Origin: Candidatus Altarchaeales archaeon | GTDB lineage: Archaea > Altiarchaeota > Altiarchaeia > IMC4 > SCGC-AAA252-I15 | Assembly: GCA_016867655.1 (NCBI GenBank) | Contig: VGJA01000029.1 | Location: forward strand, 1 to 9,283 | Direction: 5' to 3' | Length of the DNA stretch: 9,283 nucleotides | Shown here: positions 1-6,208 of the stretch, piece after piece | Layout of the letters: the number at the start of each line of letters is the position of its first letter | How positions within the stretch are numbered: the stretch's first letter is position 1 | Translations under genes and position numbers: made by a program | The notes under the pieces: model-generated | Told to the model about the DNA's origin: nothing | Databases searched by the model: none | What the model saw: only the letters and a program-made list of their open reading frames with translations

Positions 1-1927
1 CCATGCCAAATTGGTCGGAAACGATGTTCTGCAGCTTCGTCCCGCTTGGCATCGTCACGTCCAGTTCTATCCCAGACACAGGCATGCCGCCGCTCACAGC
101 TTTTACTATAATCTGGTTGCCCTGCAGCTCGGTTTCAAACCTGAGCAGGCGCTTGGTCACTTCAACAGTCTTTTCCTCGCCTTGGCAGTTGGCCTTTGAA
201 ATAGATATCCTGTAAGAGCCAGACTGCGTTGGGGTTAAGACATATTCATCTGAAACTTTTGTGTCAGAAGTGCCGTCCGGTTTGAAAACAGCAATGTTTC
301 CGCTCACATAATCCTTTTTCTCCTTGTCGTATATGCGTATCAAAACAGGTCGTCCTGACTCCAAGTCGCCAGTCGTGTTCAACCTCAACTCCAAACGGCA
401 TAATGCTATTACAGAAACCCCTTTGTCGCCGTATCCGTCTTTTGATATCAAAAAGTTGTACTGCCCGGAATTCTCAAGCTTTACTGTGAACTGGCCCATC
501 GAGTTCGTCCTGCTTCCATAAGCAACCCCAGTTCCGGAAATTAAAGCACTGCTCACCGGTATGTTGGTTGTCGCATCGTACACTGTTATCGTCAAGTCAC
601 TTCCATAAAAAAGCGAGCTGGCCTCTGGGCTCGTTTGAATATTGAAAGCAGAGCTTACAATAAAGGGCTCTGAACTGTTTTGATATCCATCCTTGGAGGC
701 CAACACAGTATACTGTCCTGCCTTGTTTGGAGTGTAGGTGACCTTCCCCTCGTTGTTTGTGGTCTTGACTTCCTTGCCGCCTTCAGGCTTCGTTATTGTT
801 AACGTAACGCCGGAAACCGTATCGCTGTTGGACATCACAACTATCGACACAACACCATTGACCTCCTGCGGCGTGGGCGTTATGACTATCGTCAGCGGTG
901 GCTTTGAGGACACAGTAACCTGTTTTTCAATCTGGCCGTAGCCGCTGGCGTTTATGAAGATTGTGAAAGTCCCCTCCCTGTTTATCAGGAAACTTAGATA
1001 GCCGTCCTCCTTAGAAGTGCTTGTGGCATAAACGCCCAACTCGTTTATGACAGCCTTGGCGCCTTTTATCGGGTTTGTGCCGTCAGTAATCTTTATCTTA
1101 AACTGCTCGCCCACTTTCGGGCTTGAAGGCTCTGGATTGCCTGCAGTAAGCTCCCCTTGGACAACATTTATAGTTTCAATTGCCTTGCAGTAGCCGCTTT
1201 TCCAGACGTCAATCTGGTATTTGCCGTATTCATCTTTCAAATCGTCTGCTATGTTGAATGTTGTTTCCCCATCATTGTCTGTTGTGGAAGCCTCCTCGTT
1301 GTCGTCGTTTTCCTCCCACTTGTCTTTGTCGTTGTCGTCAATCCAGGTGAACTTGACCTTGGCGCCCTTTATTTCATCGCCTTCGGCATTTTTAACTATT
1401 ATTGTAATGTCCTCATCCAACAGCGGGTTCTCCGGGTCCAGGGTGAATTCAAGCGTCTTCTTGTCTTCATCCCCTTCTGGAAGCAAATCCAAGTTGTCGT
1501 TGGTGTCTGACTTGGTATTCACATCGCCTGAAACCTCCACCTTCACCTCAATATTATCGTTACATTCATAGTTCATCAAATTGTTGCTCCAAATGTCGTC
1601 GCCGTCTGCGTCAAAATCTGACGAACTGATGTTCAGCTGAGTGTCATTGCCAACGTGAAAATTCATATGGTGCTCCTTATCATGCACTAAAACACCTCCA
1701 ACCCATATTTTGACGTCAACATCAGAATCTCCGTTGTCATCCGGATTGTCAAAGGTTATCCCCACCTTAAAGTCTTCGCCAGGGCGTATCAGACCCGGAT
1801 AGACGTCCACAGATATGCCGTCTATGTCAACATTTTCTGCAGAAGCAGCATTTGCCAGAGCCAGTAAAACAAAAAACACGGCCAGGCAAAAAAACATTTT
1901 CCTAAAACTGGGGGTGGAGGGTTCCAT
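1..1927 (-). CDS. Secreted Ig-like repeat surface protein, acidic N-terminus (3' end outside window)
   Basis: The reading frame is open from the ATG at 1925-1927 to the left edge: 642 codons seen, no stop, so the C-terminus is missing. Residues 1-30 look like a signal peptide (Arg-Lys, then FFCLAVFFVLLALANAASA). Residues 31-157 are rich in Asp/Asn and contain calcium-loop-like runs such as DFDADGDD (104-111); 194-220 form a second acidic stretch. From about 158 there are roughly 85-100-residue beta-rich modules (158-257, 258-341, 342-426, 427-508, 509-593, 594-642) with recurring pieces such as GxYxxxxSKDGY, typical of carboxypeptidase-regulatory-like/Ig folds. The last module aligns with the last one of the 2095-4155 protein, so I infer a C-terminal membrane anchor just beyond the window. 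Met11 (codon at 1895-1897) is an alternative start with AGGA just before it. Likely an extracellular structural or adhesive protein; exact role unknown. Confidence 0.85.
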   Translation of the reverse strand, partial: MEPSTPSFRKMFFCLAVFFVLLALANAASAENVDIDGISVDVYPGLIRPGEDFKVGITFDNPDDNGDSDVDVKIWVGGVLVHDKEHHMNFHVGNDTQLNISSSDFDADGDDIWSNNLMNYECNDNIEVKVEVSGDVNTKSDTNDNLDLLPEGDEDKKTLEFTLDPENPLLDEDITIIVKNAEGDEIKGAKVKFTWIDDNDKDKWEENDDNEEASTTDNDGETTFNIADDLKDEYGKYQIDVWKSGYCKAIETINVVQGELTAGNPEPSSPKVGEQFKIKITDGTNPIKGAKAVINELGVYATSTSKEDGYLSFLINREGTFTIFINASGYGQIEKQVTVSSKPPLTIVITPTPQEVNGVVSIVVMSNSDTVSGVTLTITKPEGGKEVKTTNNEGKVTYTPNKAGQYTVLASKDGYQNSSEPFIVSSAFNIQTSPEASSLFYGSDLTITVYDATTNIPVSSALISGTGVAYGSRTNSMGQFTVKLENSGQYNFLISKDGYGDKGVSVIALCRLELRLNTTGDLESGRPVLIRIYDKEKKDYVSGNIAVFKPDGTSDTKVSDEYVLTPTQSGSYRISISKANCQGEEKTVEVTKRLLRFETELQGNQIIVKAVSGGMPVSGIELDVTMPSGTKLQNIVSDQFGM

Positions 1928-1941
1928 TTTTGCTCTTAAAT

Positions 1942-1978
1942 CGAATTTATTTTAGAATTAAGAATGGTAGTATAAAAG
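1942..1978 (-). promoter_or_regulatory. Candidate promoter of the left-edge surface protein gene
   Basis: On the minus strand TTTTATA lies at 1971-1977, about 47 bases before the ATG at 1927, which would give a short leader. A second A/T-rich stretch, TAAAATAAATT, lies about 25 bases before the ATG, where a box for a leaderless transcript would be. I cannot choose between them; no clear Shine-Dalgarno site precedes the ATG. Confidence 0.35.
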
Positions 1979-2024
1979 CGTTGGGTTTTCGGTTTTGGGT
2001 ATTCAGTTTTTCCACTATAGAGGA

Positions 2025-2043
2025 TTCATGCCATAGGCATGAA
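2025..2043. repeat. Perfect inverted repeat between the two surface-protein genes
   Basis: TTCATGCC (2025-2032) and GGCATGAA (2036-2043) are exact reverse complements separated by ATA. The element sits in the 167-bp gap between the stop of the gene at 2095-4155 and the start of the gene ending at 1927. Wider arms GTTTTCGG (1985-1992) and CCGAAAAC (2051-2058) are also reverse complements and enclose it. No T-run follows on the minus strand, so it does not look like a simple terminator. It could be a regulator operator or an RNA hairpin in a read-through transcript. Confidence 0.6.
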
Positions 2044-2094
2044 GAGTATTCCGAAAACTTTGGAAACCCGTGAAAACCGTAAAAATCGAACACA

Positions 2095-4155
2095 CTAGAA
2101 TCTAGCAAGACCGCCGCCGCCTTTCTTAGCCTCAAAGCGGTCTCTATCCCTTCTGGAAGGCAGGGTTCTGACATACCATATAGAGTAGGATATGAGCAAC
2201 GCAGCTATGACTATGCCCGCAACCACGACAACCAGCAGAAGTATCCTATAGGACTTCTTTATGTACTTGCCTTCAGTCTTGGTTTCGTAAAGCGGGTTTG
2301 CATTCTCCCTGTTGACGATTATGCTCACGTTGCCTTCGCCGTAAATGGGAACTTTTGCCATTCCCTTGCTGTCTGTCTTCTCCAAGGCTGAAACCTTTCC
2401 GCCGGGCATTATGACTGAAACGCCTATGCCTTCAACCGAATTGTTGTGGCTTCTGACTTCGACAAAAAGTTCCTTGCCCTCTATGCTAAGGCCTACCGAC
2501 AGTGGGTGTGGCGTGACTTTGACTGAAGCTGACGTTGAGATATAGTTGTTTTTGCTTGCCTCGACAGTGTAGTCTCCAACCAAAGGCGGTTTGAATGTCA
2601 CACTCGCCTTGTTTAGAGAGGTTATTGTGTTGTCTGGGTTTGTTATCTTCAATGAAACGTCGTCGTCTCCAACCAAGCCGCCTCTGCTGTTGTAAAGTTC
2701 GACGTTGACGTCGCTGTCGACTTCAGCCTCGTTTACAACGCTCAACTGAAGCGTGTCTTGAGCCCTGATTTTCTGCGTCAAATCCCAGAACATGTCTTTT
2801 TTAACCTCAAGCGTGTATTCCCCTGGATCTACGTTTGGGTTTGATTCAGCCAGCTTGAATGAGTATTTTCCTTTAGAGTCAGTTGCTCCAACAACCTGGG
2901 CTTCGGGGATGTTCACCTGCGCGTCTGGGACGAAAATGCCGTCCTGGTCTAAAACAGTCACCGTCAGCTGGCTGTTCAGCATCGGCATCTCTGGGTCGAA
3001 CTGCAGCCTAAAACCGTTTTTGGCGTTGAACGTTTTTGTAATCGGCTCATACTTCTCTTTCTCCACTATTACGGTGTATTCGCCCATTGCGTTGACTCCG
3101 TCATAGATGACCTTGCCGTTAGCCAATGTAACGTACTCCCTTTGCACGCCAGCTGGGGTTATTATCTTGACTTTGGTGTTTGCAAGCGGACTGCCGCCAG
3201 CTTTTACTGATATCGTGACAGGCAGCTTGACATAAGGCGTTGACGGCTCCAAGTCGACGCTCAATGAGGGTCTTCCTGAAACAGTCAAAGTCTTGTTTAT
3301 GCCCCAGTATCTCGTACTTGTTTCGCCTATCACCAGAAGGTATTCGCCAGGGTCACTTATGGTAAAGTTTATCGCCCCAGTGATGCTCGTCCTCGCAGCC
3401 AGATAGAAGTCTTCGTTGGAGTCATACACCTTCAAGCTTATGTCGCTTGAGGGCACTGCTATCGTAATCATGTCGCCTGCCATCGGGCTTTCAGGCTTCG
3501 GGCCATCCAAAGTAATGTTCCTCTTGGCGTAGAAATACATTTCTCCGCAGTATTTGGTTTCAGTTATCTCAAGCTCGTATTTGCCTGGCTTGGAAGGAGT
3601 GTATATCAAATAGCCTGCAGAGTCCGTGTCCTTGTTCTCGGTGTTCTTTTCTGTGTCAGTTATGGTGACGTCAAGGTTCTTCAAAACGTCGCCTGTATCC
3701 CGGTCTGTGAAAGAGATTTTCATTGATTTCCCAGGATTCGGCCTTGCCGGGTCCAAAACCATGATAGGCACGTTTCCAACGTCAAACTCGTCCGTCAGGG
3801 TGTCATAGACTTCCCCAAACTTGACCAAATATGCCCTCAATGTGTGGACGCCGCACTTGAGGTCTACTTTAACCCCCCACTCGTCTTTATACACGACTGC
3901 TTCAGTGTCCAATAAATCCGGGCCGACATTCACGGTCTTTGCAGGAAACACGCTATCGTCAAAGTAGATTACAACCTGCATGCTGCTTTCAACATTCCTA
4001 ACCTTAATCTTAATCTTAAACTCCTGGTCCACAATAACCGGATCCTTGGACAAGGTGACACTCTTTATATAAGGCTTGGCAGCGCTCGCAACCCCAACCA
4101 ACGAGTAAAGCAAAACAACAACCAAAACAAAACACAACAAACGAGTTGACCTCAT
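2095..4155 (-). CDS. Membrane-anchored Ig-like repeat surface protein
   Basis: A 686-residue protein. Residues 1-25 are a signal peptide ending VGVASA. About seven beta-rich modules of 80-90 residues follow, with boundaries near 129, 214, 295, 381, 468 and 552. They repeatedly show patterns such as TDSKGKYSF, GEYTLEVKK and GDYTVEASK, typical of carboxypeptidase-regulatory-like/Ig (FixG/invasin-like) folds used as extracellular spacers. One hydrophobic segment spans 638-662, followed by a basic 24-residue tail (RRDRDR, then GGGG and LARF) expected to be cytoplasmic. The topology is therefore extracellular stalk plus C-terminal anchor. The neighbour at 1-1927 shares this architecture and its last module is clearly homologous; the two are probably tandem paralogues that diverged strongly at the N-terminus. 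I see no catalytic motif; a cell-envelope or adhesion role is inference. Confidence 0.9.
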   Translation of the reverse strand: MRSTRLLCFVLVVVLLYSLVGVASAAKPYIKSVTLSKDPVIVDQEFKIKIKVRNVESSMQVVIYFDDSVFPAKTVNVGPDLLDTEAVVYKDEWGVKVDLKCGVHTLRAYLVKFGEVYDTLTDEFDVGNVPIMVLDPARPNPGKSMKISFTDRDTGDVLKNLDVTITDTEKNTENKDTDSAGYLIYTPSKPGKYELEITETKYCGEMYFYAKRNITLDGPKPESPMAGDMITIAVPSSDISLKVYDSNEDFYLAARTSITGAINFTISDPGEYLLVIGETSTRYWGINKTLTVSGRPSLSVDLEPSTPYVKLPVTISVKAGGSPLANTKVKIITPAGVQREYVTLANGKVIYDGVNAMGEYTVIVEKEKYEPITKTFNAKNGFRLQFDPEMPMLNSQLTVTVLDQDGIFVPDAQVNIPEAQVVGATDSKGKYSFKLAESNPNVDPGEYTLEVKKDMFWDLTQKIRAQDTLQLSVVNEAEVDSDVNVELYNSRGGLVGDDDVSLKITNPDNTITSLNKASVTFKPPLVGDYTVEASKNNYISTSASVKVTPHPLSVGLSIEGKELFVEVRSHNNSVEGIGVSVIMPGGKVSALEKTDSKGMAKVPIYGEGNVSIIVNRENANPLYETKTEGKYIKKSYRILLLVVVVAGIVIAALLISYSIWYVRTLPSRRDRDRFEAKKGGGGLARF

Positions 4156-4179
4156 TTTGTATAATATTAAACGCCCACC

Positions 4180-4186
4180 TTAAAAA
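4180..4186 (-). promoter_or_regulatory. Candidate TATA box of the 2095-4155 gene
   Basis: Minus-strand TTTTTAA is centred about 28 bases before the ATG at 4155, matching the spacing of leaderless promoters elsewhere in the window. A more TATA-like TTTAATATTATA lies at 4158-4169 but is too close to the ATG to serve this start. Confidence 0.4.
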
Positions 4187-4340
4187 CCCAAAAAACACTG
4201 GCATACAAATAAGACCGAAGGCTTGAAAACACGGTTACTTCCCCATAGGAATCTTCAAGGCAACCATAATGGCGCTGGTTCTAGATGAAAATAGGATTTA
4301 GGGTTGCTAGACTCAGCAATTAGAGGGGATGTTAGAAGAC
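4187..4340. other. Spacer between secG and the surface-protein gene
   Basis: No gene is seen here. The only structure found is a weak stem, TTGCT (4304-4308) with AGCAA (4315-4319), which on the minus strand lies downstream of the secG stop and is followed after some bases by TTTT. It could help end the secG transcript, but the stem is short. Confidence 0.25.
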
Positions 4341-4505
4341 TTACAGTATTATCTTTGACATCAGTTCTAGGAATATCATCACCACTATTATTCCTATTAC
4401 GAGTTTTGGGTCCAGTTTCGGGCCGCCTTCGTCTACGTCGAAATAGCGTATCAAACCTGCTCCAGATGGCCCGCCTTCGTATCTGGTTCTTTTCAGTGAC
4501 GGCAT
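4341..4505 (-). CDS. secG: Preprotein translocase subunit Sec61-beta (SecG), archaeal type
   Basis: A 54-residue protein, ATG at 4503-4505 and TAA at 4341-4343. Residues 16-22 read AGLIRYF and 27-34 read GGPKLDPK, the conserved cytoplasmic block of archaeal Sec61-beta just before its single tail-anchor helix. The helix follows at about 35-49 (LVIGIIVVMIFLELM). The length agrees with the family, about 50-60 residues. The protein is the small peripheral subunit of the SecYEG/Sec61 protein-conducting channel, and would serve export of the secreted proteins encoded here and elsewhere. It lies 45 bases after the GNAT gene on the same strand but has its own good TATA box, so it can be transcribed alone. 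The gene is short enough to be missed by length-filtered gene calling. The identification rests on the motif block and topology together. Confidence 0.93.
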   Translation of the reverse strand: MPSLKRTRYEGGPSGAGLIRYFDVDEGGPKLDPKLVIGIIVVMIFLELMSKIIL

Positions 4506-4533
4506 TTTTGCTTATTATTATACTGAGGTGTGG

Positions 4534-4541
4534 GATATAAA
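4534..4541 (-). promoter_or_regulatory. TATA box of secG
   Basis: Minus-strand TTTATATC, close to the archaeal box A consensus, is centred about 32 bases before the secG ATG. Transcription would start roughly six bases before the start codon, giving a nearly leaderless mRNA. No Shine-Dalgarno site is seen. Confidence 0.6.
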
Positions 4542-4550
4542 TGCTGGAAG

Positions 4551-5009
4551 TCAGATGAACCGGACCATCTGGACTATTGTTTCCTGTTTTTTTGTGTAGC
4601 GTTCGAAAACCGCTTCTTTTTTGAAGCCGTTTTTCTCGAAAAACATTATTCCAGATTCGTTGCCTGATTTCACCTTGGCTGTAACGCGGTGTATCGACCT
4701 CTGCTTTAGAAATTCCAGCACGGTATTGAGAAGTTTGGAGCCGACTCCCTTGTTTTGGTATTCGTCTAGCATTGCAATCGGCCCTATTTCAGCGCGCCCA
4801 ACGCTTTCGTAGAACAACACTCCAGAGTAGCCTACTATACTGCCATTGTGCTCTGCAACATAGAACCTGAAGTCATGTCTCAATGAGCATTGGTTTATGT
4901 AGTCTACTGTGAGCTCGGATTCTTCAAACAGACTGCTGAATTTTTTGTGCAGTTCTGTCATCTCCAGTGTGTCGCCTGCCATGAAACCCCGTATGAAGGT
5001 GTCTTCCAT
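4551..5009 (-). CDS. GNAT-family N-acetyltransferase
   Basis: A 152-residue single-domain protein of the usual GNAT length. The acetyl-CoA-binding motif A is visible at 76-94: IGPIAMLDEYQNKGVGSKL, with Q85-x-x-G88-x-G90 forming the pyrophosphate-binding loop. It is followed by a helix, then N117-ESG and FFEKNGF (123-129), the usual motif B region, and a C-terminal strand (TIVQMVRFI). The N-terminal FIRGFMAGDTLEMTELH matches the opening strand-helix of the fold, which favours Met1 over Met10. The substrate cannot be deduced; RimI-like protein N-terminal acetylation or small-molecule acetylation are both possible. The gene is divergent from the TSUP permease gene, with only 32 bases between start codons. 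Confidence 0.88.
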   Translation of the reverse strand: MEDTFIRGFMAGDTLEMTELHKKFSSLFEESELTVDYINQCSLRHDFRFYVAEHNGSIVGYSGVLFYESVGRAEIGPIAMLDEYQNKGVGSKLLNTVLEFLKQRSIHRVTAKVKSGNESGIMFFEKNGFKKEAVFERYTKKQETIVQMVRFI

Positions 5010-5011
5010 GA

Positions 5012-5018
5012 TATAAAT
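5012..5018 (+). promoter_or_regulatory. TATA box of the TSUP permease gene
   Basis: TATAAAT is centred about 27 bases before the ATG at 5042, the spacing of a leaderless archaeal promoter. It directly abuts the start codon (5007-5009) of the divergent GNAT gene. Confidence 0.55.
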
Positions 5019-5037
5019 TAACTTGGATTAAGATAGA

Positions 5038-5043
5038 TTATAT
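5038..5043 (-). promoter_or_regulatory. Candidate TATA box of the GNAT gene
   Basis: Minus-strand TATAAT (within CATATAATC) is centred about 31 bases before the GNAT start at 5009. It overlaps the first bases of the permease start codon (5042-5044), so the two divergent promoters appear interleaved. Confidence 0.45.
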
Positions 5044-5779
5044 GGTTTTTGAGCCGGCTTTTGTTTTGCTTTTGGTTTCGGCAGTGTTTGCGGGCATGCT
5101 GGACGCCACTGTTGGGGGAGGAGGTTTCGTAATAATCCCTTTTTTGGTTTTCACTGGGAATACAATACAGCTTGCTATAGGAACCTCCAGGCTCATCTTC
5201 CTGCTGGACTCTTTTTCCGCAGTCTTGGGGCATGCTAGAAAAAGGAACATAGATTACCGGCTGGCTTTGTGCTACACAATCCCATCTGTGATAGGCGCTC
5301 CAGTCGGGGCTTATGTAACTTCGACAACATCTTCTGAAACCATTTCCAAAGTGTTTGGTTTTTTCATGCTTGCGATGCTTTTTCTGATTGCATGCAGGCC
5401 AGACTTTGGCTTGAAGGACAGAAAGCCAAGGAGATTGCTTCCATCATTTATTGCCGGCTTGCTGATTGGATTTATGATAGGCCTCCTGGGCGGGGGAGTC
5501 GGCATTTTGATTATAATGCTGATGGTTTTTGTTTCAGGCACGACAGTATTGCTTGCCTCAGGAACCTCGCAGGTTGTTGTCTGGCTTACAAACATTGTGA
5601 CTTTGATTGCATACCAACAGAGGGGCTTTGTAGACGTTAGGATGGGCTTGATTCTAGGCCTTACTGCATTTCTTGGAGCTCAAGTGGGAGTATTGGTCGC
5701 CCACAAAGTCGGCAACATTTGGCTTAGAAGGCTTTTGATGGCAGTCACTGTTGTATCGGCCTTGAAACTGTTATTATAA
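5042..5779 (+). CDS. TauE/SafE (TSUP) family membrane permease
   Basis: A 245-residue, very hydrophobic protein with the internal two-fold repeat of the TSUP family. The first half carries VGGGGFVIIPFL (24-35) and AIGTS (45-49); the second half carries GLLGGGVGILI (147-157) and ASGTS (172-176). Each pair is the family's glycine-rich helix break followed by a [A/S]xGTS motif. I count about seven or eight membrane helices, consistent with the compact members of about 250 residues. Known relatives export or import sulfite, sulfoacetate, thiosulfate or other organosulfur anions; the substrate here is not readable. The gene is first in a plus-strand run: the next gene starts 21 bases after the stop but seems to have its own TATA box over the stop codon. 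Confidence 0.9.
   Translation: MVFEPAFVLLLVSAVFAGMLDATVGGGGFVIIPFLVFTGNTIQLAIGTSRLIFLLDSFSAVLGHARKRNIDYRLALCYTIPSVIGAPVGAYVTSTTSSETISKVFGFFMLAMLFLIACRPDFGLKDRKPRRLLPSFIAGLLIGFMIGLLGGGVGILIIMLMVFVSGTTVLLASGTSQVVVWLTNIVTLIAYQQRGFVDVRMGLILGLTAFLGAQVGVLVAHKVGNIWLRRLLMAVTVVSALKLLL
5771..5779 (+). promoter_or_regulatory. Candidate TATA box of the lipoprotein-like gene
   Basis: TTATTATAA is centred 26 bases before the ATG at 5801 and overlaps the last codons and stop of the permease gene. The spacing fits a leaderless transcript; there is no Shine-Dalgarno site before 5801. Read-through from the permease remains possible. Confidence 0.4.
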
Positions 5780-5800
5780 CTCCAAAAGTAATTAATAAGA

Positions 5801-6208
5801 ATGGATAAACTTTTGGCTTTGTTTTTTTTGACTGCGTTTATTGCATGCATCTTTGCCTGCGGTTGCGCAGACCAGAATCCAGAAGGTGGAATGTCTCTTG
5901 CCTTAGTCGGCGTTATTGCAGACAAGCCGGTATACCATTCAGCCGAGCTGTTGAACATAACCCTTGCCGTGAACTCCAGCAGAAGCGTTCAGGGTGTTAA
6001 CGTGTCGTTGACCGGTTTGAACGGCAGGCTGAATGAAAGGAAAACAATGGACTTGAATGAAGGCAGCAACCAGATTTCAATAGCCTACAAACTTCCAAGA
6101 TGCAACGTCTGCGGCGGCATAAAGGCAGGAATCTATAACATAACCTGTAGGGTAGATTACGAGAATATTAGCTCAGAAAGTTCGGTGGTGATAGATGTCC
6201 AACAATAG
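5801..6208 (+). CDS. Small lipoprotein-like secreted protein with one beta-sandwich-like domain
   Basis: A 135-residue protein of no family I can name. Residues 1-19 are a short signal sequence (DKLLALFFLTAFIACIFA) followed by C20-G-C22. The I-F-A-C pattern resembles a lipobox, so it may be lipid-anchored at Cys20. The rest (about 33-135) alternates hydrophobic and polar residues like an Ig-type beta domain: DKPVYHSAELLNITLAV near the start and YNITCRVDYEN near the end. It has a CxxC (C101, C104) plus C116, and five N-x-S/T sequons at N52, N58, N67, N113 and N122, which suggest an exported, possibly glycosylated protein. Its last 14 bases overlap the phosphoglycerate mutase gene, so the two are probably co-transcribed; no functional link is evident. 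Confidence 0.8.
   Translation: MDKLLALFFLTAFIACIFACGCADQNPEGGMSLALVGVIADKPVYHSAELLNITLAVNSSRSVQGVNVSLTGLNGRLNERKTMDLNEGSNQISIAYKLPRCNVCGGIKAGIYNITCRVDYENISSESSVVIDVQQ
6184..6192 (+). promoter_or_regulatory. Strong Shine-Dalgarno site for the phosphoglycerate mutase
   Basis: GGTGGTGAT matches eight of nine bases of the ideal archaeal site GGAGGTGAT, complementary to the usual 16S 3' end. It sits two bases before the ATG at 6195. This supports the 6195 start over the in-frame ATG at 6210, which has no such site. Confidence 0.7.

Noticed and set aside
1157..1571. Two overlapping plus-strand open frames of about 116 codons
   Set aside because: Both are antisense to the long signal-peptide-bearing surface protein frame and have low-complexity Val/Ser composition typical of the reverse of an Asp/Asn-rich sequence.
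2095..2105. CTAGAATCTAG palindrome at the stop of the 2095-4155 gene
   Set aside because: Eleven bases, partly coding and including the stop codon; short enough to arise by chance and with no supporting context.
4220..4260. Possible hairpin or C/D-box-type small RNA between secG and the surface-protein gene
   Set aside because: Only six bases pair (CTTGAA with TTCAAG), and no convincing C and D boxes with correct spacing are present.
4304..4540. 78-codon open frame on the plus strand
   Set aside because: It lies antisense over the convincing Sec61-beta gene, is Arg/Leu/Ser-rich and resembles no family I know.
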